Positions 1-8,436 of a stretch of 64,000 nt of DNA are shown in pieces; the first letter of the stretch is position 1; the number at the start of each line of letters is the position of its first letter. A model generated the notes under the pieces. It searched no databases, was not told the origin of the DNA, and saw nothing but the letters and a program-made list of their open reading frames with translations. A program made the position numbers and the translations under genes. Origin of the DNA: Chloroflexota bacterium. GTDB taxonomy: Bacteria; Chloroflexota; Dehalococcoidia; Lucifugimonadales; UBA2962. The DNA is taken from positions 39,305 to 103,304 of the forward strand of contig PAAV01000014.1 in NCBI GenBank assembly GCA_002699485.1, written 5' to 3'.

Positions 1-135
1 TTGTCCAATCCAGGCCTAAATGAATTAACGGAAGAGGAGAGCCTTTTACCGTTTACAAATTTTGATTCTGTTGATTTTATGGAAGGTCGGAAAGCATTTT
101 TGGAAAAGAGGAAACCCAAGTTTAAAGGGTTATAG
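1..135 (+). CDS. Enoyl-CoA hydratase/isomerase, C-terminal fragment (gene starts before the window)
   Basis: Frame 1 is open from the first base to a TAG at 133-135 and gives 44 residues. They end in DFMEGRKAFLEKRKPKFKGL, the tail typical of crotonase-family enoyl-CoA hydratases (E-G-x-x-A-F-x-E-K-R-x-P-x-F). The catalytic core lies outside the window, so the substrate cannot be judged. A CoA-transferase gene follows 46 bp downstream on the same strand, which suggests a shared acyl-CoA catabolic unit. The family call rests on this short tail alone. Confidence 0.7.
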   Translation: MSNPGLNELTEEESLLPFTNFDSVDFMEGRKAFLEKRKPKFKGL

Positions 136-181
136 TCAAGTGTCAAATCAAGCTAATTTTAAGTTGAGGTTACGGATTTAA

Positions 182-1378
182 ATGGGTGTAAAACGCGCAT
201 TAGATGGTGTTCAAATCTTAGATTGCACCCAAATACTGGCCGGTCCATTTTGCACAATGCTTTTAGCTGATATGGGTGCAGATGTAATAAAAATAGAGAA
301 ACCAGCGGGCGGTGACGATACTCGTCGAATGGGACCTCCTTTCGTGGATGATACAGCAGCAGCTTTTCTAATGGTAAATCGTAATAAACGAAGTATCACT
401 GTTGATTTAAAGAATGAAGATGGTATTTATATTTTCAAAGAGCTGGCAAAAAAGTCTGACATACTAGTTGAAAATCTACGCCCAGGTACAATGGAAAAAC
501 TCGGACTTTCTTATAGTGAAATACGATCAATTAAACCCGAAATAGTATATTGTTCTATTTCAGGCTTTGGAGCAACGGGACCTTATTCAAAAAGGTCAGG
601 ATTTGATTTAGTAGCCCAAGGCATGAGTGGGCACATGAGTTTCACTGGTCACCCAGATAGTGAACCTGTGAAATTGAGTGTGCCAATTAGTGATTTAAAC
701 GCCGGTATGTTTGCTGCATATGGCATTTTGTCTGCGTACATAAATAGACTAAAGACTGGAGAAGGTCAGTATTTAGACACATCTCTGTTAGAGGCTGGGA
801 TTGCTTATACAATGTGGGAATCCGCAAGTTTATTTTATGAAGACGTAATTCCAACTCCAGTTGGTTCCCGTCATCGTATGGCAGCACCATATCAAGCTTA
901 TAGCACATCTGATGGGTATATTAACATTGGAGTTGCAAATCAAGGTACATGGATTAGATTGTGTGATGCCATGGACAGAGCAGAAATGAAAGATGATCCG
1001 AGGTTTAGTACAAATGCAAAAAGAGTTGAAAATCTATCAATATTGAAGGTGGAAATTGAAAAGACTCTTCAGCGGCATGATACTGAACATTGGTGGAATC
1101 AGTTTATTAAATTTAATGTTCCTTCAGGCCCAATTTATGATATGAAACAAGTGTACGAAGACAAACATGTACAAGCTCGAGAAATGATGCTGGATATCAA
1201 GCATCCAAGTCTTGGAGACATAAAGAATGTTGGTTTTGGAGTTAAATTATCAGGTACTCCGGCTTCAGTTCGTATGCCCCCTCCAGATTTAGGACAGCAT
1301 AATCAAGAAGTGTTAGAGTCCATGGGATTTAAAGAATCAGATATTGCCAGGTTAAAACAAACCGGTGGTCTCGGATAA
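182..1378 (+). CDS. CaiB/BaiF family (class III) CoA-transferase
   Basis: 398 residues, the usual length for the family. The N-terminus (LDGVQILDCTQILAGPFCTM) is the Rossmann-like start of family III CoA-transferases, and VENLRPGTMEKLGL and ISGFGATGPY are conserved family stretches. The catalytic aspartate that forms the acyl-CoA anhydride is D171 in PISDLNAG. Such enzymes move CoA between a carboxylic acid and an acyl-CoA donor in the cytosol; the acid cannot be read from sequence. It sits just after an enoyl-CoA hydratase tail and converges on the aminotransferase gene with 3 bp between the stops. The ATG is preceded by a weak purine stretch (TTGAGG). Confidence 0.93.
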   Translation: MGVKRALDGVQILDCTQILAGPFCTMLLADMGADVIKIEKPAGGDDTRRMGPPFVDDTAAAFLMVNRNKRSITVDLKNEDGIYIFKELAKKSDILVENLRPGTMEKLGLSYSEIRSIKPEIVYCSISGFGATGPYSKRSGFDLVAQGMSGHMSFTGHPDSEPVKLSVPISDLNAGMFAAYGILSAYINRLKTGEGQYLDTSLLEAGIAYTMWESASLFYEDVIPTPVGSRHRMAAPYQAYSTSDGYINIGVANQGTWIRLCDAMDRAEMKDDPRFSTNAKRVENLSILKVEIEKTLQRHDTEHWWNQFIKFNVPSGPIYDMKQVYEDKHVQAREMMLDIKHPSLGDIKNVGFGVKLSGTPASVRMPPPDLGQHNQEVLESMGFKESDIARLKQTGGLG

Positions 1379-1381
1379 AAA

Positions 1382-2713
1382 CTAACCTTTAATTCGCTGA
1401 AGTACGTTTCTGACTGATCCGACCAACGTATCTATTTCTGTTTCAGTAGTAAGGCTGCATACGGCACCTTGAACTTTAGCAAACATCAGAATTCCCTCAT
1501 TCATTAAACCGGTGTACAGTACTTTTTTAAGCTCCTGATCTCCCCGCAGCATAGATCTGTAGTCAGTAATGTCTTCATCCGAGAATTGAATCGCGAATAG
1601 AGATCCCATTCCAGTTGCCTGCCCTGGGATTTCAAGTTCACCGAATACAGCGTTTATCTTTTGTCTGATCTCATCACCCTGGCCATTTAATCGGTTAAAA
1701 ACATCAGGTGTTAACTGCTTAAGAGTTTCTAATCCCGCGATCATTGTAGCTGGATTAGCGTTAAATGTGCCTGCATGTGAAATTACTGGACCTTTTTCAT
1801 TATCGTATAGAGCCATTAACTCTTCCTTGCCTCCCCATGCTCCGATTGGTAATCCGCCACCTATAATTTTCCCGAAAGTCGTGACGTCAGGAGTAACTCC
1901 ATAGATTTCTTGAGCTCCACCACTAGATAGGCGGAAACTTTGTACTTCGTCAAAAATCAGAACAATACCAAGTTGAGTAGTGAGGTCACGGATTCCCTGA
2001 AGAAACTCTGGTGTCGCAGGTACATAACCGAAATTGGATGAAACAGGTTCCATTATTACCGCTGCCAAATCGTCCACATTCTTTGTAATAATTTCTGTGC
2101 ATTTGTCCAGATCGTTGTAAGGTAGCACAATTACATCGTCAATTACACTTTGAGGTTGCCCAGGCCACTCTGGCACAGGGGTTGTTTCGTGTGGATTCAA
2201 CTTACTCATTGGAGTGTATACGCTTACTGAAACATACTCATGATTCCCATGGTATCCGCCTTCGAATTTTGCAAACTTTGGTTTGGATGTGAATGCCCGA
2301 GCCATTCTGATAGCGTTGAGCGTCCCTTCTGTTCCTGAGTTGGTAAATCTTACTTTGTCAACTGATGGAACTCGATCCACTATGGTTTTTGCTAACTCAA
2401 CCTGCACTTCGGTTGGGGCTGAATAACTCAATCCTATATCAGCCTGTGCCTTAACTGCTTCGGTTACTGCTGGGTTTGCATGGCCGACGATATAAGTGGT
2501 GGCGTTAAGCATAAAATCTAGGTAACTGTTTCCGTCCACGTCGTAAACGTGATGCCCAGATGCTTTGTCAACAAAGAAAGGATAAGGGTCAAAATATGCT
2601 GTGGCTCGTGAACTACCTCCTGGCATATATTTAGAAGCTTCTGCCTGCATAGTTTTGGATTTTGGGTGGTTGGCAGTGAATGTTCTAATTTCTTGATCCA
2701 TTTTGTTCGACAT
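1382..2713 (-). CDS. Class III PLP-dependent aminotransferase, glutamate-1-semialdehyde aminomutase-like
   Basis: 443 residues of fold-type I, class III. NSGTEGTLNAIRMARAFT (about 125-142) is the phosphate-binding region, D255 in FDEVQSF contacts the PLP pyridine nitrogen, and K282 in TFGKIIGGGLPIGAWGG is the Schiff-base lysine. The overall pattern (PGGSSRAT near the start, TFGKIIGGGLP) is closest to glutamate-1-semialdehyde 2,1-aminomutase. However, no haem-pathway gene is nearby, and paralogues of this group include many amino-acid transaminases and aminomutases. Whether this is HemL or a catabolic paralogue cannot be settled here. It lies 59 bp downstream of an SDR gene on the same strand and is probably cotranscribed with it. 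Confidence 0.88.
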   Translation of the reverse strand: MSNKMDQEIRTFTANHPKSKTMQAEASKYMPGGSSRATAYFDPYPFFVDKASGHHVYDVDGNSYLDFMLNATTYIVGHANPAVTEAVKAQADIGLSYSAPTEVQVELAKTIVDRVPSVDKVRFTNSGTEGTLNAIRMARAFTSKPKFAKFEGGYHGNHEYVSVSVYTPMSKLNPHETTPVPEWPGQPQSVIDDVIVLPYNDLDKCTEIITKNVDDLAAVIMEPVSSNFGYVPATPEFLQGIRDLTTQLGIVLIFDEVQSFRLSSGGAQEIYGVTPDVTTFGKIIGGGLPIGAWGGKEELMALYDNEKGPVISHAGTFNANPATMIAGLETLKQLTPDVFNRLNGQGDEIRQKINAVFGELEIPGQATGMGSLFAIQFSDEDITDYRSMLRGDQELKKVLYTGLMNEGILMFAKVQGAVCSLTTETEIDTLVGSVRNVLQRIKG

Positions 2714-2772
2714 AGCTTTCCTCTTAATAGTTTTTTAATTATTATGCTAATCTTAACCTATATCATATCCGT

Positions 2773-3522
2773 TTACTGGGCTGTTAATCCACCATCAATT
2801 ACTAATTCAGATCCAGTCATATACGAAGATTCATCCGAGGCTAAAAATAATGCTGCATTACAGACGTCAATTGGTCTAGCAAACCTACCTAGCGGTATTT
2901 CAAGCCCCCTCTGTCTTTTTAAATTTATCTCTGGGTATACTTCAGTTAACATATCAGATTCCACAGGTCCTGGATGGATAGAATTTGCTCTCACGTTATC
3001 TTTAGCATGTTGCAAAGCCGTAGACTTGGTGAATACACGTACTGCTGCTTTTGACGGATTATAAGCTGTGGAAATTTTGCTTCCGATTATCCCGGCAGTT
3101 GACGAGATATTTACTATAGATCCGCCTCCTGCGGAAATCATCTTAGGTAGCACGATTTTTGTGCCTAGAAATACACCTTTTGCGTTTACACTCATTATTG
3201 AGTCCCATTTCGCACCATCTGTTTCCAAAATTTTTCCTGATCTATATATGCCAGCATTCTGCACCAATATTGTTGGTAGACCAAAGATCTTAACGGTTTT
3301 ATTTACTAGCTCTATCCAACTTGATTCGTTTGTGACGTCAAGATATGTGAAAATTGCGTTGCCAAACTTTTTTTGGGTGTCTCGTTCAATTTGTTTACCT
3401 TTTACTGAATCAATATCAGCAATTACTACTGCCGCTCCTTCGGAAGCAAATGTTTGAACTTGAGCAGAACCTAAATTACCTGTTCCGCCCGTTATTATTG
3501 CGATTTTATTAGCAAGTCTCAT
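2773..3522 (-). CDS. Short-chain dehydrogenase/reductase (SDR), classical type
   Basis: A classical SDR of 249 residues. It has a TGGTGNLG glycine-rich NAD(P)-binding motif at the N-terminus, an ADID acidic end to beta-2 (suggesting NAD preference), the NAG motif near residue 90, and the Ser-Tyr-Lys triad in NISSTAGIIG and YNPSK. The C-terminus (YMTGSELVIDGGLTAQ) is typical. The ATG at 3522 is preferred over an in-frame TTG two codons upstream (3528), because family members start immediately before the first beta strand. The substrate is unknown. The aminotransferase gene downstream suggests a pathway joining carbonyl/alcohol redox to transamination, which is inference. Confidence 0.92.
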   Translation of the reverse strand: MRLANKIAIITGGTGNLGSAQVQTFASEGAAVVIADIDSVKGKQIERDTQKKFGNAIFTYLDVTNESSWIELVNKTVKIFGLPTILVQNAGIYRSGKILETDGAKWDSIMSVNAKGVFLGTKIVLPKMISAGGGSIVNISSTAGIIGSKISTAYNPSKAAVRVFTKSTALQHAKDNVRANSIHPGPVESDMLTEVYPEINLKRQRGLEIPLGRFARPIDVCNAALFLASDESSYMTGSELVIDGGLTAQ

Positions 3523-3580
3523 TCCCAATTAATAAGAGCCTTTAAGTTGCTGTATTTCTTTGGCATCACAAATGAAGAGT

Positions 3581-4246
3581 TCATAACTTGTGCGTGGCTC
3601 TATCTCTTTTTACGTTCCAAGATTCCCAATAAGTAACTTCTTCTACCGGCTTCCTTTTCGGCTGAGACCATCTACCTTTAACTGGGTACCCAAGAGGGAT
3701 TATTGCCATTGTTAAGGTGTCATCCGGAAGATTAAGGAGGCTTTTAATTTGAGTTTCATTTGTAGAATGAAGCGCTGTTAGTGTTGAGCCTATTCCATAT
3801 GCTCTTGCTGCTAACATTAAGTTTTGAACTGCCCCATAAATAGATGATCCGGTTCTTGGATCTTGAGAACCAGCAACATCCCTTAGAACAGGAATAATCC
3901 AGACTGGTGCATCATGTATATGATTTGCCAGATGATCTGCGCTCAGGAAGTTTTTTGGCCCTAGCGCATCATCGTCGGTGCCAGATAATATTTCTTCTCG
4001 CCTAACCCCATATTCCTTATTCCAGTTTTCAAGATACCAATGAGCAATTTTTGTTTTAGTGTTTTTATCTCTAATCACCATCCATACCCAACCTTGTTTG
4101 TTCCCACCTGAAGGACCTCGTATGGCAGCATCAATAATATCCCATATAATTGCGTCCGATATTGGTTTGTTAGATAGGTATCTTCTGGACGGAGTGGAAT
4201 GCAAGCCATCAATTAAACCTATGGACTCAAAGTGTTCCTTATCCAA
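3581..4246 (-). CDS. Nitroreductase-family FMN oxidoreductase
   Basis: 221 residues. The SRRY motif at 20-23 and GPSGGNKQ at 44-51 bind FMN phosphate and ring in the nitroreductase fold. The mid-protein AARAYGIGSTLTALH and the C-terminal IPLGYPVKGRW are characteristic family segments. Members reduce nitroaromatics, quinones or enones with NAD(P)H, and some have specialised roles such as dehalogenation. The true substrate cannot be told. The gene stands between the SDR (58 bp gap) and a 174-bp gap before larE. Confidence 0.9.
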   Translation of the reverse strand: MDKEHFESIGLIDGLHSTPSRRYLSNKPISDAIIWDIIDAAIRGPSGGNKQGWVWMVIRDKNTKTKIAHWYLENWNKEYGVRREEILSGTDDDALGPKNFLSADHLANHIHDAPVWIIPVLRDVAGSQDPRTGSSIYGAVQNLMLAARAYGIGSTLTALHSTNETQIKSLLNLPDDTLTMAIIPLGYPVKGRWSQPKRKPVEEVTYWESWNVKRDRATHKL

Positions 4247-4420
4247 TGATAAATCCTTTTTTAAAAACGAGTGCTGAAACTTATTGCTAAAGTATAATCA
4301 GAGTCATCCTAAAAGCAAGGGCATGAGTCAATAATTATGTCCCTGCAAAATAGATCAACAAGTTTGGGTGGTTCAATAGTACAAGACCCAACTATTGCGG
4401 CAGTAAAATCAGCTGCTTAA

Positions 4421-5236
4421 TCACTCATTCATAGAGCCAGATCGAAAGCCTTCTATATCAATAGTTATGTATTTATATCCTAGTGATTTCAATCGTTTTG
4501 TAATTTCTTGTTTAATTGATGGCGTTAATAATTTATCGAATTCGCTAATAGGCAGTTCTATTCTAGCTACAGTGTTATGATCCCGAACCCTAAGTTGATC
4601 AAACCCTAGATCTCTCAGCACTTGCTCAGCCGCTCCAATTCGGTTTAATAATTTACTTGAAATTTGTGTTCCGTAAGGCACTCTTGATGCAAGGCACGCT
4701 TGAGCCGGTTTGTCCCAGGTTGGCAGGTTCATATCCCGTGAAAGAGCTCGAATATCTGTTTTCGTTAGTCCTACCTCTGCTAATGGGCTTATTACACCAT
4801 GATCGCTAGCAGCCTTTATGCCTGGTCGATAATCACCTAAATCATCATGGTTTGTTCCATTAGCAACCGTCTTATAATTTAATTTAGATGCCAACTTTGA
4901 AAGCTCTTGGTAAAGAGTATCTTTGCAGAAATAACATCTATTCGGCTGATTCGCCTTATACTCTGGTCTTTCTATCTCCTGTGTTTTTATAATATGACAC
5001 GAGAAGCCAACGGTTTTAGACAAAGAAATAGCTTTATTGATCTCAATATCAGTAATGCTCGGGGATTTTGCGATTACCGCTAATGATTTGTTTCCTAATA
5101 CTTGATGCGCTACGGAAGCTAAAAGAGCACTATCAACGCCACCTGAGTATGCGACGATCAACGAATCACTCAAAGAAACTCTCTCCTTTAAAGCAATCAA
5201 TTTATTCTCTAAATTTGTAGATTCAATAGCTTGCAT
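4421..5236 (-). CDS. larE: LarE, ATP-dependent sulfur insertase for nickel-pincer nucleotide cofactor
   Basis: 271 residues. The PP-loop ATP pyrophosphatase signature SGGVDS is at 31-36. The family motif RCYFCKDTLY places cysteines at 101 and 104, and C181 lies in the conserved AQACLASRVPYGT stretch. LarE activates the carboxylates of the nicotinate-derived intermediate with ATP and inserts sulfur. In the Lactobacillus enzyme a single cysteine is sacrificed, whereas other homologues use a cluster on three cysteines. Having all three here fits the cluster type, which is inference from the family. larB lies 2.4 kb away on the other strand; larC and larA are not in the window. Confidence 0.92.
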   Translation of the reverse strand: MQAIESTNLENKLIALKERVSLSDSLIVAYSGGVDSALLASVAHQVLGNKSLAVIAKSPSITDIEINKAISLSKTVGFSCHIIKTQEIERPEYKANQPNRCYFCKDTLYQELSKLASKLNYKTVANGTNHDDLGDYRPGIKAASDHGVISPLAEVGLTKTDIRALSRDMNLPTWDKPAQACLASRVPYGTQISSKLLNRIGAAEQVLRDLGFDQLRVRDHNTVARIELPISEFDKLLTPSIKQEITKRLKSLGYKYITIDIEGFRSGSMNE

Positions 5237-5273
5237 TAGTTGATTTTAGTATCGCTGGTCGTAAATTTGTGAC

Positions 5274-7523
5274 TTATTCCTCTGAAACAAAACGCTTAAG
5301 AACATTATTAGTTATTTTTGATACATCATTATTATAATTATTGTGCGATAAAGAGCCGCACCATGATATAGAACCAGTTGAAAACACTGCTCCATTATTT
5401 GGTCCTTCGTAATACACCATATCACCTCTAACCAATGGATTTACGGTGCCACCTTGTAATCCATCATTTAGCAACACCTCTTCAATTACATGTTGGTATA
5501 CATCAGAGAATCCGTCTGTTGTGGCCAGAACAAGAGCATGTGGAGGTGTGCCGAGCTCTATGTCAGCTCTATCTATTTCAAAACCGCCTGCACCTCCTTG
5601 AACCAATCCATAGTCTCCGAATTCCTCTCCTTCATCAACTCCTTCCATAATGAATGAAACTCTCGGGTCTTTACTTTCTTCTGATTTCCGGTATGGGTTA
5701 GATGTATCAAATCCTTGAGATGTAAACCCTACACCTACTAACTGTTGTGGGGGTCGTCCCCTAAATCTCCATAGACCACCCAATTCCCCTGTGCTTTGAT
5801 GATAATATTCTCCCGGGGCAGCTTCCCAAGCTTCCGTACCTCGGTGTCTTCTTACTTCTATTGAGTGAGTGGAGTCTGTTCCATAAGATGTTACCCAGTA
5901 ATATCCATTCCCTCCCAAGTACATATGCCTACCTCCATCTACAAGATATTCCTCTAGGTAATCTAACATTTCTCCAGTCCAGTATTCTGGGTGAGAACCA
6001 CTCACGACTACTTGATATCTGCGTAATAGATCTGCTCCCTCTAGGTGTAAGTCTTCGTCAGTAGCTACATCAAATTCATGCCCCATTTGTTCGAGCCAAT
6101 CAGTTAAGTGTAGGTCGGCATTGAATTGGTGGGGAGCCCCCTTCATATTATCCAACAACGGAAAAATATATTTAGGCCTCATGTTCAGAATAGGCCTCAG
6201 TCTGGATGAGTGAGCGACTCCGCTGCCATCTGTGTGTCGGTCATACAGGCTGCGTAGTTTGTTATCGACCATGTATCTATCTGGATCCGTGGCAGGATGA
6301 TCCCACTTTATTCCTGTATCTTCCCCGAATAGTCCCTCATAATCGATTCCTGGTGTATTCCAATGAAAATTAGCATATGCCAGGTAACTATTTGTAGGCA
6401 CTAAAAACAAAATGGGTGCAGTAGATGTTTTGATTGGTGGACGCACAAAGAAGGGTATGTAATCTTCTGCATCGTTTGATTTGAGTCGTGCCGCATATAC
6501 TCCACTACGCAAATTTTCTGGCACTTTTAGCTTAAAGCCTACTTCCCATTCCGCGTCGTCCAAATGGTCATCATGGAAATGTATGGCTCCATATAATTCG
6601 GGTGCTATTTTATAGTTTTGTTCTTGACCTCTCCAAAGATGTCCGGTCATTCCTCTGTAAGGTCTATTGATCACCCGTCCATTGTGGCCGTTACCTGATA
6701 TGTCGTCCACCTCTGATTTTGAAAAATTCGTGGTAAATGTCCAGGCAGAAACTAAATTCCCATCACCAACTTCATTAGCTGGAGCCTCATTTTTTAACCT
6801 GTACACCTCGTCTTTTGTTAAAGCACAACTGTAAATTTTTGGACTGTCTATTTTGCCATTGTATTTGGAGTCAATTAAAAACTCAGAACTTTTATTTGTG
6901 TAAGAGTGAGCGGCCATCATGAAAGGCACGTCAGTTTTAGGGGTTTTTACAAATTCAACATCCGTCTTCGTTTCTACTAGAGAAGGTTCATTAGGCCAAA
7001 TCGTAAGAGGAATTTGATAGATTGCGACTTGTTGTTTATCAGCATCATAGCTAATTGCAGCAAAATACCAGACCCCGTCTCTCATTGGCACATTTGATGA
7101 TACTCGTAAAGATGTTTTTGAGTTCGCACAAGTCAATCCTAAACAACCATTTTCGGTAATAATCATGCGGTATCCAACAGAGTCAGACCCCGACCATTTA
7201 CCAAGTATAGTTTGCTCTCTAAGTTTGGTCGTCGTTGGGTAGATCCAAGCTTGAATAGTCAGGCTTTCAGTAATATTCAGTTCTTCTGCATCGGGTACAG
7301 TTACATAAGATCCATTTCTTATTTCCTGAAACTTGCCTTTGTACTCTCCATCTATGTGTGTTTTAACATATTCTTCTTTAAAGCCTGGCCCATCTTGACT
7401 CGTGTCTCCGTGAATCAGGCGAACTATATCTGCATGATAATTGTCGTTTTGACAACTGACCATAAAGTCTATATTCTCGCCTGGGTGTAAGCTCAGTTTG
7501 TTTGCATATCCAACGACTTTCAT
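5274..7523 (-). CDS. N,N-dimethylformamidase large-subunit-like protein with an embedded LamG domain
   Basis: 749 residues with no signal peptide or membrane segment. Residues 65-245 look like a LamG/concanavalin-type jelly roll (SYVTVPDAEELNITESLTI, then WYFAAISYD and the closing DEVYRLKNEA). Residues from about 370 to the end match the C-terminal domain of dimethylformamidase large subunits (FLVPTNSYLAYANFHWNT, VVVSGSHPEYWTGEML, LGGNGYYWV, GGAGGFEID). The characterised enzyme hydrolyses the C-N bond of formamides with a mononuclear iron held by two tyrosines and a glutamate. Y514, Y541/Y542 and nearby glutamates are candidates, but the exact ligands were not assigned. No small-subunit gene is adjacent, so the substrate may differ. 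The start has a good AAGGATTG ribosome site. Confidence 0.82.
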   Translation of the reverse strand: MKVVGYANKLSLHPGENIDFMVSCQNDNYHADIVRLIHGDTSQDGPGFKEEYVKTHIDGEYKGKFQEIRNGSYVTVPDAEELNITESLTIQAWIYPTTTKLREQTILGKWSGSDSVGYRMIITENGCLGLTCANSKTSLRVSSNVPMRDGVWYFAAISYDADKQQVAIYQIPLTIWPNEPSLVETKTDVEFVKTPKTDVPFMMAAHSYTNKSSEFLIDSKYNGKIDSPKIYSCALTKDEVYRLKNEAPANEVGDGNLVSAWTFTTNFSKSEVDDISGNGHNGRVINRPYRGMTGHLWRGQEQNYKIAPELYGAIHFHDDHLDDAEWEVGFKLKVPENLRSGVYAARLKSNDAEDYIPFFVRPPIKTSTAPILFLVPTNSYLAYANFHWNTPGIDYEGLFGEDTGIKWDHPATDPDRYMVDNKLRSLYDRHTDGSGVAHSSRLRPILNMRPKYIFPLLDNMKGAPHQFNADLHLTDWLEQMGHEFDVATDEDLHLEGADLLRRYQVVVSGSHPEYWTGEMLDYLEEYLVDGGRHMYLGGNGYYWVTSYGTDSTHSIEVRRHRGTEAWEAAPGEYYHQSTGELGGLWRFRGRPPQQLVGVGFTSQGFDTSNPYRKSEESKDPRVSFIMEGVDEGEEFGDYGLVQGGAGGFEIDRADIELGTPPHALVLATTDGFSDVYQHVIEEVLLNDGLQGGTVNPLVRGDMVYYEGPNNGAVFSTGSISWCGSLSHNNYNNDVSKITNNVLKRFVSEE

Positions 7524-7673
7524 GATTCAATCCTTATTAGTATTAAAGTTAATAGATTTACGAAATGTTAGCATTTAAAATTTTGTTTTCGCAATTTTAT
7601 TAGATATATCGATCAGCTCTATATCATAAAACACAGAATTTCATTCCAAAAACAAATGTAAGAGAGCACGAAA

Positions 7674-8429
7674 ATTAACGAAGAATCCATTAAGAAACTT
7701 TTAGAAAGATATAGCGAGGGCGAACTAAGCTCAGAAGAAGTCATAACAAAATTGGCTTATATGCCCTATCAAGACCTCGGGTTCGTGAAAGCCGACCACC
7801 ACAGGGAATTGCGGACTGGTTTCCCTGAGGTTATTTTTGGTCAGGGTAAAACGACGGAGCAGGTTGTGAAAATTTCAACAGAGATACTTAAATTTAGTGA
7901 TCGGTTAATGATTACACGTGCATCTAATGAAATGTATTCGCAAATAAAAAATCTTTCTTCGGAAGCAAAGTATCATGATATTGCTAAAGCTATAACGATT
8001 GACACAAGGCACCCGGTTTCGAAACAAAAGGGAGTTTTAATTGTTAGCGCTGGCACGTCCGATTTACATGTTGCAAAAGAAGCACAGATAATTGCCGAGC
8101 TAATGGATTGCACAGTCAAAATGTTAATTGATGTTGGAGTGGCAGGGCTTCATAGATTGCTCGACAATTTAGAAGAGATAAAAAAACATAATGTGATTGT
8201 CGCTGTCGCTGGAATGGATGGTGTTTTACCTGCAGTGTTAGCAGGGCTTGTTAAAGCTCCCGTTATAGCCGTGCCTACCAGCATTGGCTATGGCGCAAGT
8301 TTTGAAGGGATAGGTCCTTTATTGACCATGTTAAATTCATGTGCTCCAGGCGTATCAGTAGTAAATATTGATAATGGATTTGGCGCAGGATACCTGGCTG
8401 CTGTGATCAATAAATCTATCGAGGATTAA
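7674..8429 (+). CDS. larB: LarB, nickel-pincer cofactor biosynthesis carboxylase/hydrolase (N-terminus lacks an ordinary start codon)
   Basis: LarB carboxylates nicotinic acid adenine dinucleotide and releases AMP. The C-terminal AIR-carboxylase-like domain (VLIVSAGTSDLHVAKEA, then GMDGVLPAVLAGLV and VPTSIGYGASFEG) is clear. The conserved N-terminal part continues upstream of the first usable start (TTG at 7752). Codons from 7677 read NEESIKKLLERYSEGELSS and so on, the expected LarB beginning. That frame is closed by TAA at 7659-7661, directly after an in-frame ATG at 7656. I place the start at ATT 7674, with AAGAGAG (7660-7666) as the ribosome site. A TTG-7752 start, an upstream sequencing error or a mutation are alternatives. 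The family call is firm; the start is not. Confidence 0.85.
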   Translation: MNEESIKKLLERYSEGELSSEEVITKLAYMPYQDLGFVKADHHRELRTGFPEVIFGQGKTTEQVVKISTEILKFSDRLMITRASNEMYSQIKNLSSEAKYHDIAKAITIDTRHPVSKQKGVLIVSAGTSDLHVAKEAQIIAELMDCTVKMLIDVGVAGLHRLLDNLEEIKKHNVIVAVAGMDGVLPAVLAGLVKAPVIAVPTSIGYGASFEGIGPLLTMLNSCAPGVSVVNIDNGFGAGYLAAVINKSIED

Positions 8430-8436
8430 AAAAAGT

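Noticed and set aside
4337-4420. A 27-codon plus-strand ORF (MSLQNRSTSLGG...) in the gap before larE
   Set aside because: No ribosome site, no recognised family and it ends at the larE stop; length is within chance for this base composition.
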